Source: Marinobacterium sp. (lineage in GTDB: Bacteria > Pseudomonadota > Gammaproteobacteria > Pseudomonadales > Balneatricaceae). Taken from it: a DNA stretch of 64,000 nt. The translations under genes were made by a program, and so were the position numbers. Location of the stretch: contig JAUWAC010000007.1 in the NCBI GenBank assembly GCA_030602245.1, forward strand, positions 32,616 to 96,615. Direction: 5' to 3'. The number at the start of each line of letters is the position of its first letter. Position 1 is the stretch's first letter. Below, in pieces: positions 8,719-18,740 of the stretch. The notes below the pieces were generated by a model. It was given only the letters and a program-made list of their open reading frames with translations, was not told where the DNA came from and searched no databases.

Positions 8719-9659
8719 AGTGAATCTGGCTCGTTAGCGGAGTTGTTGTACAGGTAGTTCTTCCCCTTCGGATGCGTCTTGAAGCGTCGATGCACCCACA
8801 TGTACTGCGCCGGATCCTTGCGGATGGCACGCTCGATCTCAGCATTGACGCGGGTGGCATCGGCGACATCGTCGCCGCTGGGGAAGGGTTCGATCACCGG
8901 GAACAGTTCAAGTTCATAACGACCGTCCGGCAGTCGGTGCTGGGCCAGCATCAGGATCGGCGAGCCGTTCAGTTTGGCAAGCCGGCTGGTGGCCGTGATC
9001 GTGGCCGCGCTGACGCCAAAGAAGGGCGCATACACTGACTGTTTGCGACCGAAGTCCTGGTCAGGGGCGTACCAGATAATATGGTTTTTTTTCAGCGCAC
9101 GGATAACCGAGCGGATATCTGAGCGTTCGATCGCCTGACCGAAGTAGCGCTGGCGGCCGCGCGTGATGATCCGCTCCATCAGTGGATTGTTGTGACGACG
9201 GTACATCGCATCCACCGGGAAGTAATCGGAGAACAGAAGTCCGCCCAGATCCAGCGTCGAAAAATGCGCGCCGAGCAGCAGTACCCCGTGGCCCTGTGCA
9301 TGGGCCCGCTCGAGGTGTTCGCGACCCTTGAAGATGACCCGATTATGGAAGGCGGACCTGGGGGTCCACCAGGCCATCGCGGTTTCAAAGATCCCGATGC
9401 CGTTGTTGGCGAAGGTTTCGCGCACCAGAGCTTCGCGTTCCTGTGCGCTTTTTTCGGGGAAGCAGAGTGCCAGATTGACGCGTACCACGTGTCGTCGCTG
9501 CGGCAGGCAGAGGTAAAGCGCTTTGCCGAGCCAGCGTCCGAGCCGATATTGCGCGCCCAGTGGCAGCCGATTGCACAGCCACAGCAGGGCGATGCCGATC
9601 CAGGTCAGCCAGTAGCGTGGGTGAAGAAACGTGTTATCGGAATCTGTTGCGCGGGTCAT
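8715..9659 (-). CDS. Lipid A biosynthesis acyltransferase (LpxL/HtrB family)
   Basis: A 314-residue LpxL-family protein. It has an N-terminal hydrophobic segment near residues 13-30 and the catalytic HX4D pattern in LGAHFSTLDLGG near residue 133. It would add a secondary (late) acyl chain to Kdo-lipid A from acyl-ACP at the inner membrane. LpxL and LpxM cannot be separated confidently. It lies divergently from msbA, the lipid A flippase gene, across 149 bases, and is translationally coupled to the following GT4 gene. Confidence 0.88.
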   Translation of the reverse strand: MTRATDSDNTFLHPRYWLTWIGIALLWLCNRLPLGAQYRLGRWLGKALYLCLPQRRHVVRVNLALCFPEKSAQEREALVRETFANNGIGIFETAMAWWTPRSAFHNRVIFKGREHLERAHAQGHGVLLLGAHFSTLDLGGLLFSDYFPVDAMYRRHNNPLMERIITRGRQRYFGQAIERSDIRSVIRALKKNHIIWYAPDQDFGRKQSVYAPFFGVSAATITATSRLAKLNGSPILMLAQHRLPDGRYELELFPVIEPFPSGDDVADATRVNAEIERAIRKDPAQYMWVHRRFKTHPKGKNYLYNNSANEPDSL

Positions 9660-9750
9660 GGTGGGTACCTTGAATGTGCGCCTATTCTACGGACAGCACC
9701 GGGGCGCAGCAAATCGTCGCCGCCGTGTCAGACGCGGGCCCTGCGCGACG

Positions 9751-9779
9751 TTACTACCCGAAACCGCGGTATGTATAAT
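9751..9779 (+). promoter_or_regulatory. Candidate sigma-70 promoter for msbA
   Basis: A perfect TATAAT lies at 9774-9779, 17 bases after a weak -35 TTACTA at 9751-9756. The msbA ATG at 9809 is about 29 bases downstream, with AGAAAGG as ribosome site. The spacing is ideal and the position is the divergent lpxL-msbA gap; the weak -35 is the main doubt. Confidence 0.55.
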
Positions 9780-9808
9780 GTCCGGCTTCAGATGCAGAAA
9801 GGTTGCGC

Positions 9809-11575
9809 ATGAGTAAATCCGCAAAGCAGCAATCAACACCGGCCGTTGAAGGCACCTGGCAGCTGTACCGGCGGCTGCTGGTCTACGTGAAACCCTACTG
9901 GTTTGCATTCGTCATCAGCTTTCTGGCGTTCGCACTGTATGGCGCGACGCAGGCGTGGTCGGCGCGCTGGCTTGAGCTGGTGGTCAATGCGGTCGAGCAG
10001 GGCGCTCTTGAGCAGCGCACCATGCTGGCGCTGATGGTGCTGGGTATTTTCGCGCTGCGGGGTGTGGCCACGTTTGTTGGCAACTACACCATCAGTCATG
10101 TGGCGCGGCAGGTGATTCATGGGCTGCGCACAGATCTGTTCGATCGCATGCTGACGCTGCCGGCCAGCTATTATCACCAGAATGCCAGTGGCCACCTGCT
10201 GGCGAAGCTGACCTACAATGTGGAGCAGGTGACGGGTGCGGTCACCGATGCGGTGAAGACGGCGCTGCGCGAAGGACTTACCGTGATCGGCTTGTCGGCT
10301 TACCTGCTGTATCTGAACTGGAAGCTGACGCTGATCTTCGTGCTTGCTGCGCCGTTTATCGGCCTTGTCGTCACGGTGGCGTCACGCCGCATCCGCAAGC
10401 TCAGTCGACGGCTGCAGGAATCCGTCGGAGACATTACCAGCGCGGCATCGGAGACGATCAAGGGCTATCAGATCGTGCGTATCTTCGGGGGTACCGAGTT
10501 CGAGCGTGACCGCTTTCATGGTGCCAGTGAGCACAACCGCCGCCAGTTCATGAAGATGGTGGTGACCCAGTCGCTGAACACGCCGACGGTACAGTTCCTG
10601 ATTGCGATGGCACTGGCAGGACTTCTGTTTGTGGCCATGCACCCCGATGTCATGGGGGAGATGACGACCGGTGGTTTTGTGGCGTTTCTCACCGCCGCGG
10701 GCCTCATTACCAAGCCGCTGCGTCAACTGACCGATCTGAGCAGCGTGATTCAGAAAGGTGTGGCTGCATCCGAGGCGGTATTCGAGGTGATGGACGTGGA
10801 GCCGGAGCGTGACAGCGGCACACGCAGCGTTGAGCGCGTCTCAGGTGCCCTTGAGATGCGCGGGCTCGGGTTCAGATACCCGGGGCAGGAGCAGCCGGCG
10901 TTGCAGGATGTTTCACTCCATATTCCCGCCGGCAAGACGGTGGCACTGGTCGGCCGGTCGGGCAGTGGCAAGTCGACACTGGCCTCTCTGTTGCCCCGTT
11001 TCAATGATGGCTGGCAGGGCGAGGTCCTGCTGGATGGCGTACCGCTGCAAGAGTACACGCTTGAGAGTCTGCGCAGTCAGATTGCTCTTGTGAACCAGCA
11101 GGTGGTGCTGTTCAACGGCACCATCGCCGACAATATCGCCTACGGGGCGATGGCCGGGGCCAGCGAAGAGCAGATCCTCGCGGCCGCGAAGGCGGCGCAT
11201 GTGACCGAGTTTCTCGAGCGGATGCCGGAGGGTATCCATACGATGGTAGGTGAAAACGGTGTGCTGCTTTCCGGTGGCCAGCGCCAGCGCATCGCGATTG
11301 CGCGGGCGATCCTCAAGAATGCGCCGCTGCTGATTCTGGATGAGGCCACATCGGCACTGGATACGGAATCGGAGCGCCACATTCAGGCGGCACTGGCCGA
11401 GGTGGTCAAGGGGCGCACGACGCTGGTGATCGCACACCGCCTGTCGACGATCGAGAGCGCGGACCTGATCGTCGTCATGGACCATGGTCGTGTCGTCGAA
11501 CAGGGGACGCACGAGGAGCTGCTGGCCAGAGGCGGCGCGTATGCGACCCTTCACGCCATGCAGTTCCAGGATTGA
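9809..11575 (+). CDS. msbA: Lipid A export ABC transporter ATP-binding/permease protein MsbA
   Basis: A 588-residue half-transporter of typical MsbA length. A six-helix ABC membrane domain fills residues 1 to about 320. The ATPase domain follows with Walker A GRSGSGKST, Q-loop, signature LSGGQRQR, Walker B LLILDEATSALD and H-loop IAHRLST. It flips lipid A-core across the inner membrane as a homodimer. The frame opens at TTG 9803, but ATG 9809 has the well-spaced AGAAAGG site and the expected N-terminus. The neighbours lpxL and waaA make the same substrate, which supports the lipid role over a drug exporter. Confidence 0.93.
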   Translation: MSKSAKQQSTPAVEGTWQLYRRLLVYVKPYWFAFVISFLAFALYGATQAWSARWLELVVNAVEQGALEQRTMLALMVLGIFALRGVATFVGNYTISHVARQVIHGLRTDLFDRMLTLPASYYHQNASGHLLAKLTYNVEQVTGAVTDAVKTALREGLTVIGLSAYLLYLNWKLTLIFVLAAPFIGLVVTVASRRIRKLSRRLQESVGDITSAASETIKGYQIVRIFGGTEFERDRFHGASEHNRRQFMKMVVTQSLNTPTVQFLIAMALAGLLFVAMHPDVMGEMTTGGFVAFLTAAGLITKPLRQLTDLSSVIQKGVAASEAVFEVMDVEPERDSGTRSVERVSGALEMRGLGFRYPGQEQPALQDVSLHIPAGKTVALVGRSGSGKSTLASLLPRFNDGWQGEVLLDGVPLQEYTLESLRSQIALVNQQVVLFNGTIADNIAYGAMAGASEEQILAAAKAAHVTEFLERMPEGIHTMVGENGVLLSGGQRQRIAIARAILKNAPLLILDEATSALDTESERHIQAALAEVVKGRTTLVIAHRLSTIESADLIVVMDHGRVVEQGTHEELLARGGAYATLHAMQFQD

Positions 11576-11585
11576 CGGGGCGATC

Positions 11586-12869
11586 GTGGCGCGCGCGCTC
11601 TACACGCTGCTGTACTATCTGGCGCTGCCGCTGATTCTGCTGCGCATCTGGTGGCGTGGCCGCCGGGCGCCGGCGTACCGACAGCGGATCTCGGAACGCC
11701 TGGGGTGTGCTCCGACGCTTGCCACTAAGGGGCGCCCGATCTGGGTCCATGCCGTGTCCGTAGGTGAGACGGTGGCGATTGCCCCGTTGATCGAGCGCCT
11801 GCTGGCGCGTTATCCACAGCATCCGATTCTGGTGACAACGATGACCCCCACCGGTGCCGAGCGGGTACAGGCGCTGTTTGGCACACGGGTGCAGCACCGT
11901 TACTGCCCCTGGGATCTGCCGGACGCCTGGTGGCGGTTTCATCGCCGGGTCAATCCGGCGTTGTGCATCATTGTCGAAACCGAACTCTGGCCCAACATGC
12001 TGGCCGCATGTGCGGCACGCAACGTGCCGGTGGTGCTGGCCAATGCCCGTCTGTCAGCGCGCTCGGCACGCGGCTACGCGCGTATCGCCCGACTGGTGCG
12101 GCCGATGCTGGGCCGGTTGACACTGGTGGCGGCGCAGAGTCGTACTGACGGTGAGCGCTTTATTGAGCTCGGGCTGGCGCGCGAACAGCTGCATGTGACG
12201 GGCAGCATCAAGTTTGATCTGTGCCCCGATCCGGACCAGATCGAGGCGGGCAGACAGCTTCGGGTACAGCTTGGCGAGACCCGCCCGGTGCTGATCGGTG
12301 CCAGCACCCACGAGGGCGAGGATGAGTTGCTGCTGCGTTGCTGGCAGCAGCTGGCGCTGAAATGGCCGGGGCTGGTGCTGATGCTGGTGCCGCGTCATCC
12401 GGAGCGGTTTGCGGCGGTCAGAACGCTGGCGCAGGGCTACAGCGATGCCGTCTCCAGCCGCAGTCAGGCCGATCCGGTGTCGACAGACACGGAGATCTAC
12501 ATCGGCGATACCATGGGTGAGCTGATGCTGATGTACGCAGCGGCGGATGTGGCGTTTGTCGGCGGCAGTTTCAGTGGCACCGGCGGGCACAACCCGCTGG
12601 AGCCGGCAGCGTTGGGCAAGCCGGTGGTCGTGGGGCCGGATACGTTCAATTTCGCGGAAATAACCCGGGCGCTGAGCGACGCCGGCGGACTGCGCCAGGT
12701 CCAGGACGAGTCCGGGCTGGTCCGGATTCTGGCCGAGCTGATCGGTTCTGCATCGGCGCGTCAGCGCGCCGGCGAGGCTGGGCGTCGCTATCTGTTGGCC
12801 AGTCAGGGGGCGCTTGAGCGGCTCGAACAGCTGGTGGCGCAGCAGTTGTTGTCCGCCGATAGCGACTGA
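11586..12869 (+). CDS. waaA: 3-deoxy-D-manno-octulosonic acid transferase (Kdo transferase)
   Basis: A 427-residue GT30 protein with an N-terminal membrane anchor (ALYTLLYYLALPLILL), VHAVSVGETVA near residue 50, VETELWPN near 127 and the C-terminal FVGGSFSGTGGHNPLEPAALGKPV motif region. It adds Kdo to lipid IVA. The frame extends upstream into msbA, but GTG 11586 with GGGG about 6 bases before it yields the family start. It sits 10 bases after msbA and is probably co-transcribed with it. Confidence 0.93.
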   Translation: MARALYTLLYYLALPLILLRIWWRGRRAPAYRQRISERLGCAPTLATKGRPIWVHAVSVGETVAIAPLIERLLARYPQHPILVTTMTPTGAERVQALFGTRVQHRYCPWDLPDAWWRFHRRVNPALCIIVETELWPNMLAACAARNVPVVLANARLSARSARGYARIARLVRPMLGRLTLVAAQSRTDGERFIELGLAREQLHVTGSIKFDLCPDPDQIEAGRQLRVQLGETRPVLIGASTHEGEDELLLRCWQQLALKWPGLVLMLVPRHPERFAAVRTLAQGYSDAVSSRSQADPVSTDTEIYIGDTMGELMLMYAAADVAFVGGSFSGTGGHNPLEPAALGKPVVVGPDTFNFAEITRALSDAGGLRQVQDESGLVRILAELIGSASARQRAGEAGRRYLLASQGALERLEQLVAQQLLSADSD

Positions 12870-12885
12870 GTCCAAGCGTTATTCG

Positions 12886-13896
12886 TCACTCGATGCCGTA
12901 ATAGTCACGGTACCAACGCGCAAAACGCTCGATACCCTGTTCTATGGATACAGTGGGCTGATAGCCGGTGTCGCGGCTCAGCTCGCTGACATCGGCATAA
13001 GTCTGCTCCACATCCCCCGGCTGCAACGGCAGCAATTCTTTCTTCGCTTCGCGTCCGAATGCCTTTTCCATCAGTTCGATGTAGTACAGCAGCTCTACCG
13101 GCTGGCTGGCGCCGATGTTGTACAGTCGCCAGGGCGCTTTCGAGCTGGCCGCATCTGGTCTCAGCCCTGACCAGTCCGGATTCCCCTGAGGAATGCGATC
13201 AAGACAGCGCACTACACCGTCGATGATATCGTCGATAAAGGTGAAGTCGCGCTTGTGGCGGCCATAGTTGAAGACCTTGAGTGGTTTACCTTGGATAATC
13301 GCGTCGGCAAACAGCATCGGCGACATATCGGGGCGCCCCCAGGGGCCATAGACCGTGAAGAAACGCAGGCCGGTGGCCGGCAGGCCATACAGGTGGCTGT
13401 AGCTGTGTGCCATCGCTTCGTTGGCGCGCTTGGTAGCGGCGTAGAGTGACAACGGGTGGTCCACGTTGTCATGGATACTGAACGGTGTCGTCTCGTTGGC
13501 GCCGTAGACAGAACTCGATGACGCATAGACCAGATGCTCGATGTCGTGATGGCGGCAGCCCTCGAGAATGTTCAGAAAGCCGACCAGGTTGGACTGACCA
13601 TAGCTGTGCGGATTTTCCAGCGAGTAGCGCACGCCGGCCTGAGCTGCCAGGTGAACGACTCGGCTGCAGCGGGCGCGTTGGAATAGCGCCAGTAGCGTGG
13701 CAGTGTCGGCGATATCGGCCTGGATGAACTCGAAGCCGGGTTCAGCTTCCAGCAGCTGCAGGCGGGCCCGCTTCAGGCGGACATCGTAATAGTCGTTCAG
13801 GTTGTCGACACCGACGACCTGATCGCCCCGTGCCAGCAGTGCGCGTGCCAGTGCTGAACCGATGAAGCCGGCGATACCGGTGACCAGTACACGCAT
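12886..13896 (-). CDS. UDP-glucuronate 4-epimerase-like NAD-dependent epimerase
   Basis: A 336-residue extended short-chain dehydrogenase. It has TGIAGFIGSALA at the N-terminus, SSSSVYGAN near residue 125 and the catalytic YAATK near 150. NDYYD near 40, and DFTFIDDI near 215 with the long loop after it, match UDP-glucuronate 4-epimerases of capsule and LPS loci. It would convert UDP-GlcA to UDP-GalA. The gene follows ugd on the same strand with a 3-base gap, so the product of Ugd feeds this enzyme directly. Confidence 0.88.
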   Translation of the reverse strand: MRVLVTGIAGFIGSALARALLARGDQVVGVDNLNDYYDVRLKRARLQLLEAEPGFEFIQADIADTATLLALFQRARCSRVVHLAAQAGVRYSLENPHSYGQSNLVGFLNILEGCRHHDIEHLVYASSSSVYGANETTPFSIHDNVDHPLSLYAATKRANEAMAHSYSHLYGLPATGLRFFTVYGPWGRPDMSPMLFADAIIQGKPLKVFNYGRHKRDFTFIDDIIDGVVRCLDRIPQGNPDWSGLRPDAASSKAPWRLYNIGASQPVELLYYIELMEKAFGREAKKELLPLQPGDVEQTYADVSELSRDTGYQPTVSIEQGIERFARWYRDYYGIE

Positions 13897-13899
13897 CGG

Positions 13900-15243
13900 T
13901 CACACCACCGGCTTCAGTGAATCGGCGCGGCCGATCGCGAAGTACAGAAGGCCCGCGGCGCGCACCTGTTCCGGCTCGTACAGGTTGCGGCCGTCGACGA
14001 CCACCGGCTGCTTGAGTTGCTGGCGCAACCAGTCGAAATCGACGGTGCGGAATTGTTTCCACTCGGTGCAGATCACCAGCGCATCGGCGTCGCTGAGGGC
14101 ATCGTCGCGGTGTGCCACCAGTGTCAGGTCTTCGCGTTCGCCGTAGATACGGCGCGTTTCTTCCATCGCTTCCGGGTCGAATGCCTGCACGCGGGCGCCA
14201 GCCGCCCAGAGACTTTCCATCAGCGTGCGGCTCGGCGCTTCGCGCATGTCATCGGTATTGGGCTTGAATGCGAGTCCCCAGACCGCGATCGTACGGCCGG
14301 CAAGGTTGCCATCGAATGCCTGCGACAGCTTTTGGAACAGCACCGATTTCTGCCGCGTGTTAACTGCTTCGACGGCATCCAGCAGCTGTGCCTGGTAGCC
14401 CACCTGCTGCGCGGTGCGCGCCAGGGCCTGCACATCCTTCGGGAAGCAGGAACCGCCGTAGCCGCAGCCGGGGTAGATGAAGTGGTAGCCGATACGTGGA
14501 TCGGAGCCGATCCCCTGGCGCACCTGTTCGATATCCGCACCGAGCCGTTCGGCCAGATTGGCGATCTCGTTCATGAAGCTGATCTTGGTGGCCAGCATCG
14601 CATTGGCGGCGTACTTGGTCAGCTCCGCGGAGCGGATATCCATGAAAATCAGTTTTTCATGGTTGCGGTTGTAGGGCGCGTAGCACTCGCGCATCCGCTG
14701 CTCCACATGAGCTGAGTCGGTGCCGAGGACGATGCGGGCGCCGCGGGTGAAATCCTCGATGGCGGCGCCTTCCTTGAGGAATTCCGGGTTGGAGCAGACA
14801 TCGAAGCTGAGCGCGGCACCGCGCTGCGCCAGTACCGCAGCCACTTCGGCGCGCACCCGGTCAGCGGTACCCACCGGCACCGTGGACTTGTCGATGATGA
14901 TCTTGTGATCCTGCATGTGCTCGGCGATCGTGCGCGCGACGGCCAGTACATACTTCAGATCGGCGGAGCCATCCTCATCGGGCGGGGTGCCGACGGCGAT
15001 AAACTGCAGTTCGCCGAATGCGACACCCTCGGCGGCGTCGGTCGTGAAATGCAGCCGACCCTCGGCGTGGTTATGCAGCACGATCGGTTCAAGGCCCGGC
15101 TCGTAGATCGGTATGATGCCCTGCTTGAGGCCCTCGATTTTGGCTTCGTCCACGTCCACGCAGATGACCTGGTGGCCGGCATCAGCCAGACAGGCGCCGG
15201 TGACGAGTCCCACGTAGCCGGTGCCGAAAACGGTGATATGCAT
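13900..15243 (-). CDS. ugd: UDP-glucose 6-dehydrogenase
   Basis: A 447-residue UDP-glucose/GDP-mannose dehydrogenase family enzyme. It has the N-terminal NAD motif [15 protein letters not shown], the catalytic [14 protein letters not shown] near residue 255 and the C-terminal [17 protein letters not shown] domain. It oxidises UDP-glucose twice to UDP-glucuronate using NAD. Paired with the epimerase behind it, the two genes would make UDP-galacturonate for a galacturonic-acid-containing core or exopolysaccharide. Confidence 0.94.
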   Translation of the reverse strand: MHITVFGTGYVGLVTGACLADAGHQVICVDVDEAKIEGLKQGIIPIYEPGLEPIVLHNHAEGRLHFTTDAAEGVAFGELQFIAVGTPPDEDGSADLKYVLAVARTIAEHMQDHKIIIDKSTVPVGTADRVRAEVAAVLAQRGAALSFDVCSNPEFLKEGAAIEDFTRGARIVLGTDSAHVEQRMRECYAPYNRNHEKLIFMDIRSAELTKYAANAMLATKISFMNEIANLAERLGADIEQVRQGIGSDPRIGYHFIYPGCGYGGSCFPKDVQALARTAQQVGYQAQLLDAVEAVNTRQKSVLFQKLSQAFDGNLAGRTIAVWGLAFKPNTDDMREAPSRTLMESLWAAGARVQAFDPEAMEETRRIYGEREDLTLVAHRDDALSDADALVICTEWKQFRTVDFDWLRQQLKQPVVVDGRNLYEPEQVRAAGLLYFAIGRADSLKPVV

Positions 15244-15325
15244 CGCGAAGCGGTTTCCTGCTGTTGATGAATGAACGGGGGCTCAGTCTACCCCGGTCTG
15301 AATGACAGTTTATGGCCGACCGGGT

Positions 15326-15646
15326 TCAGAGACCTGTGAAATCCAGCGCCTCCCCCGCCTGTTCGGCAAACGCGTGCTGCAGCACGTCGGCCAGCGGCGC
15401 GCCGTCGCTGTCGCGGACCCAGTGTTCGCCGTTATGGTCGAAATGGTAGCCGCCGTCGCGGGTGGCCAGCCAGAGCTGCTTCAGTGGCGGCTGGCGGGTG
15501 AAGATGATCTGGCTGCCGTTTTCGCATTTGATCGTCATCATGCCGCCCTGGGTTTCGTAGTCGAGGTCGGATTCGGCCTCGTCGAGAATCTCCTCGACCC
15601 GCGCCAGCGTGGCATCGACCTGGGCCATGTATTCCGAGTCAGTCAT
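15326..15646 (-). CDS. cyaY: Frataxin-like iron-binding protein CyaY
   Basis: A 106-residue bacterial frataxin. It has the acidic helix DSEYMAQVDATLARVEEILDE, followed by beta strands with QIIFTRQPPLKQLWLA and GGYHFDHN, all typical of CyaY. It binds iron through surface acidic residues and modulates IscS-driven Fe-S cluster assembly. ATG 15646 was chosen because GGAGA lies 9 bases upstream and the family start fits. It diverges from lptM-lysA, the order known from enterobacteria and pseudomonads. Confidence 0.92.
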   Translation of the reverse strand: MTDSEYMAQVDATLARVEEILDEAESDLDYETQGGMMTIKCENGSQIIFTRQPPLKQLWLATRDGGYHFDHNGEHWVRDSDGAPLADVLQHAFAEQAGEALDFTGL

Positions 15647-15835
15647 CGTATTTTCTCCAGTCGGTGCGAGTGGGGGCAAAGTATATCCTGCTTTACGTTC
15701 CGGTGCTGTGTTCGATCAGGGCCGATTCCATCCCCTGCCGGTACTCATGGCGGCCCTGCTCGGGGTATACTTGGCGGTTTGAAAATGAACAGCTGGCCGG
15801 CCGCTGCTGCCGGCGCTGGAAGGAGCCGCCGAACG
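15647..15835. promoter_or_regulatory. Divergent promoter region between cyaY and lptM-lysA
   Basis: A 189-base gap between divergent genes. TATACT occurs at 15766-15771 on the plus strand, about 65 bases before lptM. The sequence GGATATACTTTG read on the minus strand lies about 30 bases before the cyaY start. Both could be -10 boxes, but neither has a good -35. It contains no credible ORF. Confidence 0.3.
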
Positions 15836-15946
15836 ATGAAACGCTGCTGGCCGATTCTGTTGCTGGGGACGTTGCTGCTGGCGGGCTGCGGTCAGAAAGG
15901 ACCGCTGTCGCTGCCGCAGACCGTCGCCGCCGAGCAACAGCAATGA
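15836..15946 (+). CDS. lptM: LPS translocon maturation lipoprotein LptM (YifL)
   Basis: A 36-residue lipoprotein. A short positively charged start and hydrophobic segment lead to the lipobox LLAGC, followed directly by GQKGPL, the invariant signature of this family. It is known to help maturation of the outer-membrane LPS transporter LptD. An AGGAG site lies about 11 bases upstream of ATG 15836. Its stop overlaps the first possible ATG of lysA. The lptM-lysA-dapF order is conserved in gammaproteobacteria. The gene is easily missed because of its size. Confidence 0.85.
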   Translation: MKRCWPILLLGTLLLAGCGQKGPLSLPQTVAAEQQQ

Positions 15947-15954
15947 GAGAGATG

Positions 15955-17211
15955 ATGGATAACTTCGAATACCAGAACGGCGCCCTTCACTGTGAAGAGG
16001 TGTCGCTGCGCCGTATCGCCGACGAAGTCGGCACGCCCACCTATGTCTATTCGCGTGATGCGCTTGAGCGCGCCTATCTCGCCTACGCCGAGGCGCTGAA
16101 AGGGCGTGAGGCTCTGGTCTGCTATGCGGTCAAGGCCAACTCTAACATCGGCGTCCTGAATATCCTCGCGCGTCTGGGCGCCGGGTTCGACATCGTTTCC
16201 CTCGGCGAGCTCGAGCGTGTCCTGCGTGCCGGTGGCGATCCGGCCAAAGTCGTATTCTCCGGCGTCGGCAAGCAGGCCCACGAAATCCGGCGCGCGCTGG
16301 AAGTGGGCATTCACTGCTTCAACATCGAGTCGGATGCGGAGCTGGATCGGGTCAACGCGGTGGCGGCCGACATGGGCGTGATCGCGCCGGTGTCGTTCCG
16401 CGTCAATCCGGATGTGGATGCGCGCACGCATCCGTACATCTCCACCGGCCTGAAAGAGAACAAGTTCGGCATCGATATCGACCATGCGCTGGACGTGTAT
16501 CGCCGCGCTCATGCGCTGGCAAATGTCGCGGTGGTGGGCATCGATTGTCATATCGGCAGCCAGCTGACCGAGCTGAGCCCGTTCCTCGACGCGCTCGATC
16601 GCCTGCTGGTGCTGGTCGATCAGCTGGCTGAAGAGGGCATCGAGCTGCGCCATCTGGATCTCGGTGGCGGTCTCGGTGTCTGCTACACCGACGAGGAGCC
16701 GCCGGCACCGGCGCAGTACATCGACGCGGTTATCGAGCGTCTGGGCGATCGTCAGCTGGCGCTGGTGTTTGAGCCCGGCCGTTCCATCGCCGCCAACGCC
16801 GGTGTGCTGCTGACCCGGGTCGAGTTCCTCAAGCAGACCGGGGAGAAGAACTTCGCCATCATCGACGGGGCGATGAACGACCTGATCCGTCCGTCGCTGT
16901 ACAGCGCCTACCAGGAGATCGTCCCGGTGCAGCTGCGCGAAGACGGCGAAGTGAAGCACTGGGATCTGGTCGGGCCGGTCTGCGAAACCGGCGACTTCCT
17001 CGGCAAGGATCGCGCATTGAGCCTGCAGCCGGGCGATCTGCTGGCGGTCTGCTCCGCCGGTGCCTACGGCTTTGTCATGGCATCGAACTACAACACGCGC
17101 CCGCGCCCGGCCGAAGTCATCGTCGATGACAACCGCTACAGCGTCGTGCGCGAACGCGAGCGTCTGGCCGATCTGATGCGCGGCGAGCATCTGCTGCCGG
17201 GAGATGCCTGA
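15955..17211 (+). CDS. lysA: Diaminopimelate decarboxylase
   Basis: A 418-residue fold-III PLP enzyme. It has the PLP-lysine segment CYAVKANSN near residue 55, GSQLTE near 195, the glycine loop LGGGLG near 235, and [11 protein letters not shown] near 345, which carries the active-site Cys of the partner subunit. It decarboxylates meso-diaminopimelate to L-lysine. ATGs at 15943, 15952 and 15955 are in frame; 15955 gives the MDNFEY start closest to family members and has AGAGAG upstream. It is followed by dapF, which makes its substrate, after 2 bases. Confidence 0.95.
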   Translation: MDNFEYQNGALHCEEVSLRRIADEVGTPTYVYSRDALERAYLAYAEALKGREALVCYAVKANSNIGVLNILARLGAGFDIVSLGELERVLRAGGDPAKVVFSGVGKQAHEIRRALEVGIHCFNIESDAELDRVNAVAADMGVIAPVSFRVNPDVDARTHPYISTGLKENKFGIDIDHALDVYRRAHALANVAVVGIDCHIGSQLTELSPFLDALDRLLVLVDQLAEEGIELRHLDLGGGLGVCYTDEEPPAPAQYIDAVIERLGDRQLALVFEPGRSIAANAGVLLTRVEFLKQTGEKNFAIIDGAMNDLIRPSLYSAYQEIVPVQLREDGEVKHWDLVGPVCETGDFLGKDRALSLQPGDLLAVCSAGAYGFVMASNYNTRPRPAEVIVDDNRYSVVRERERLADLMRGEHLLPGDA

Positions 17212-17213
17212 GC

Positions 17214-18044
17214 ATGCTGGTTCGGTTCACCAAGATGCACGGCCTCGGTAACGACTTTGCCGTTATCGATGCCATCAGCCAGCGCATTCGTCTGACGGCG
17301 GATCAGGTGCGTCGCCTCTCCGACCGCCACACCGGTATCGGCTTCGATCAGCTGCTGCTGGTCGAGCCACCGACGCGGCCGGAGATGGATTTCCGCTATC
17401 GGATCTACAATGCCGATGGCTCCGAGGTGGAGCACTGCGGCAACGGTGCGCGCTGTTTTGCCCGCTTCGTGCGCGACAAGCGGTTGATCATGCGCGATCG
17501 CATTCTGGTACAGACCGCACGGGGCGAAGCGATTCTGCAGATCCGGCCGGACCTGCAGGTCGAGGTCGACATGGGGGCTCCCGAGCTGATGCCGGCGCAG
17601 ATCCCGTTCGTGGCCGCGGAGCCGAGCGCGACCTACCCGATCGACGTTGCGGGGCAGACGCTGCAGATCAGTGCCGTGTCGATGGGCAACCCCCACGGCG
17701 TGCTGGTCGTGGACGATGTGCAGGCGGCGCCGGTGGCGCAGCTGGGGCCGCTGCTGGAAGCGCATGAGCGCTTTCCGAACAAGGCCAATATCGGCTTCAT
17801 GCAGGTGGTGTCTCGCGCTGAAATTCGACTGCGCGTATTCGAGCGCGGCGCCGGCGAAACCCAGGCCTGTGGAACCGGTGCCTGTGCGGCCGTCGTCGCC
17901 GGGCGTCTGCGCGGGCTGCTGGATGAGCAGGTGACGGTGCATCTGCCCGGCGGCACGCTTGAAATCCGCTGGGCCGGCGAAGGCCAGCCGGTGATGATGA
18001 CCGGGCCTGCAACAACCGTATACGAAGGGCAGATCTACTTATGA
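17214..18044 (+). CDS. dapF: Diaminopimelate epimerase
   Basis: A 276-residue enzyme with both catalytic cysteines in place: HCGNGARCF near residue 75 and ACGTGACA near 219. KMHGLGNDF near the N-terminus is the family opening. It interconverts LL- and meso-diaminopimelate for lysine and peptidoglycan. Its stop overlaps the next start by ATGA. Confidence 0.96.
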   Translation: MLVRFTKMHGLGNDFAVIDAISQRIRLTADQVRRLSDRHTGIGFDQLLLVEPPTRPEMDFRYRIYNADGSEVEHCGNGARCFARFVRDKRLIMRDRILVQTARGEAILQIRPDLQVEVDMGAPELMPAQIPFVAAEPSATYPIDVAGQTLQISAVSMGNPHGVLVVDDVQAAPVAQLGPLLEAHERFPNKANIGFMQVVSRAEIRLRVFERGAGETQACGTGACAAVVAGRLRGLLDEQVTVHLPGGTLEIRWAGEGQPVMMTGPATTVYEGQIYL

Positions 18045-18739
18045 GCGACGAGCTGACCGTGGGCGAGGCGACGCTGAGCGCCGAACAGGTCGCCGACTAT
18101 CTGAGCCAGCATCCCGACTTTTTCAGCGAGCACACCTATCTGCTCGAGAAGCTGTATGTGCCGCACGAGCGCGGCACCGCGATCTCGCTGGTGGAGCGAC
18201 AGACATCGTTGCTGCGCGCTCGCAACGAGCAGCTGCACAGCCGTCTGTCGGAGCTGATCGACGCGGCCCGTTATAACGATGGCCAGTTCGAGAAAACCAA
18301 GCGCATGGTGCTTGGCCTGCTCGAGTCGGAAACACTGGACGAGGTGGCGGTCGCGCTGGAGGAGAGCCTGTGTCGCGACTTCTACGGCGATGAGACCGTG
18401 CTCGTGCTGTTCAGCGAAGAGGCACTGGATACCAACGGTGTGCGGGTGCTGTCGCGCGGCGAATGCAGTATCGTGCAGCCGCTGATCGACACCAATCTGC
18501 CCAGCTGCGGTCAGCTGTCGGACGCGATGAACCGCTTCCTGTTTCAGGATTCGGCCGTGCGCGTCCAGTCCAGTGCCGTCGTGCCGCTGGTCAAGGGCGA
18601 TACGCTGGGGTTGCTGGCGATCGGCAGCTACGACCCGAACTACTTCCAGAGCAGTCAGGGTACGCTGTTCCTGAGCTATGTCGGCGAGGTGCTCAGCCGC
18701 GTCGTCGCGCGTATCCTGCGCCAGCAGGGCCGGTACTGA
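18041..18739 (+). CDS. DUF484 family protein (YigA-like)
   Basis: A 232-residue DUF484 protein. It has an N-terminal acidic helical region with YLSQHPDFF, then a coiled-coil-like stretch near residues 50-70, then a GAF-like domain. It is always found between dapF and xerC in gammaproteobacteria. Its biochemical role is not established. It overlaps dapF by 4 bases and ends 1 base before xerC, so it is surely part of the operon. Confidence 0.88.
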   Translation: MSDELTVGEATLSAEQVADYLSQHPDFFSEHTYLLEKLYVPHERGTAISLVERQTSLLRARNEQLHSRLSELIDAARYNDGQFEKTKRMVLGLLESETLDEVAVALEESLCRDFYGDETVLVLFSEEALDTNGVRVLSRGECSIVQPLIDTNLPSCGQLSDAMNRFLFQDSAVRVQSSAVVPLVKGDTLGLLAIGSYDPNYFQSSQGTLFLSYVGEVLSRVVARILRQQGRY

Positions 18740-18740
18740 C

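Noticed and set aside
15892..17190. A 432-residue minus-strand frame opposite lysA
   Set aside because: No recognisable domain; lysA on the plus strand has all catalytic motifs and operon context.
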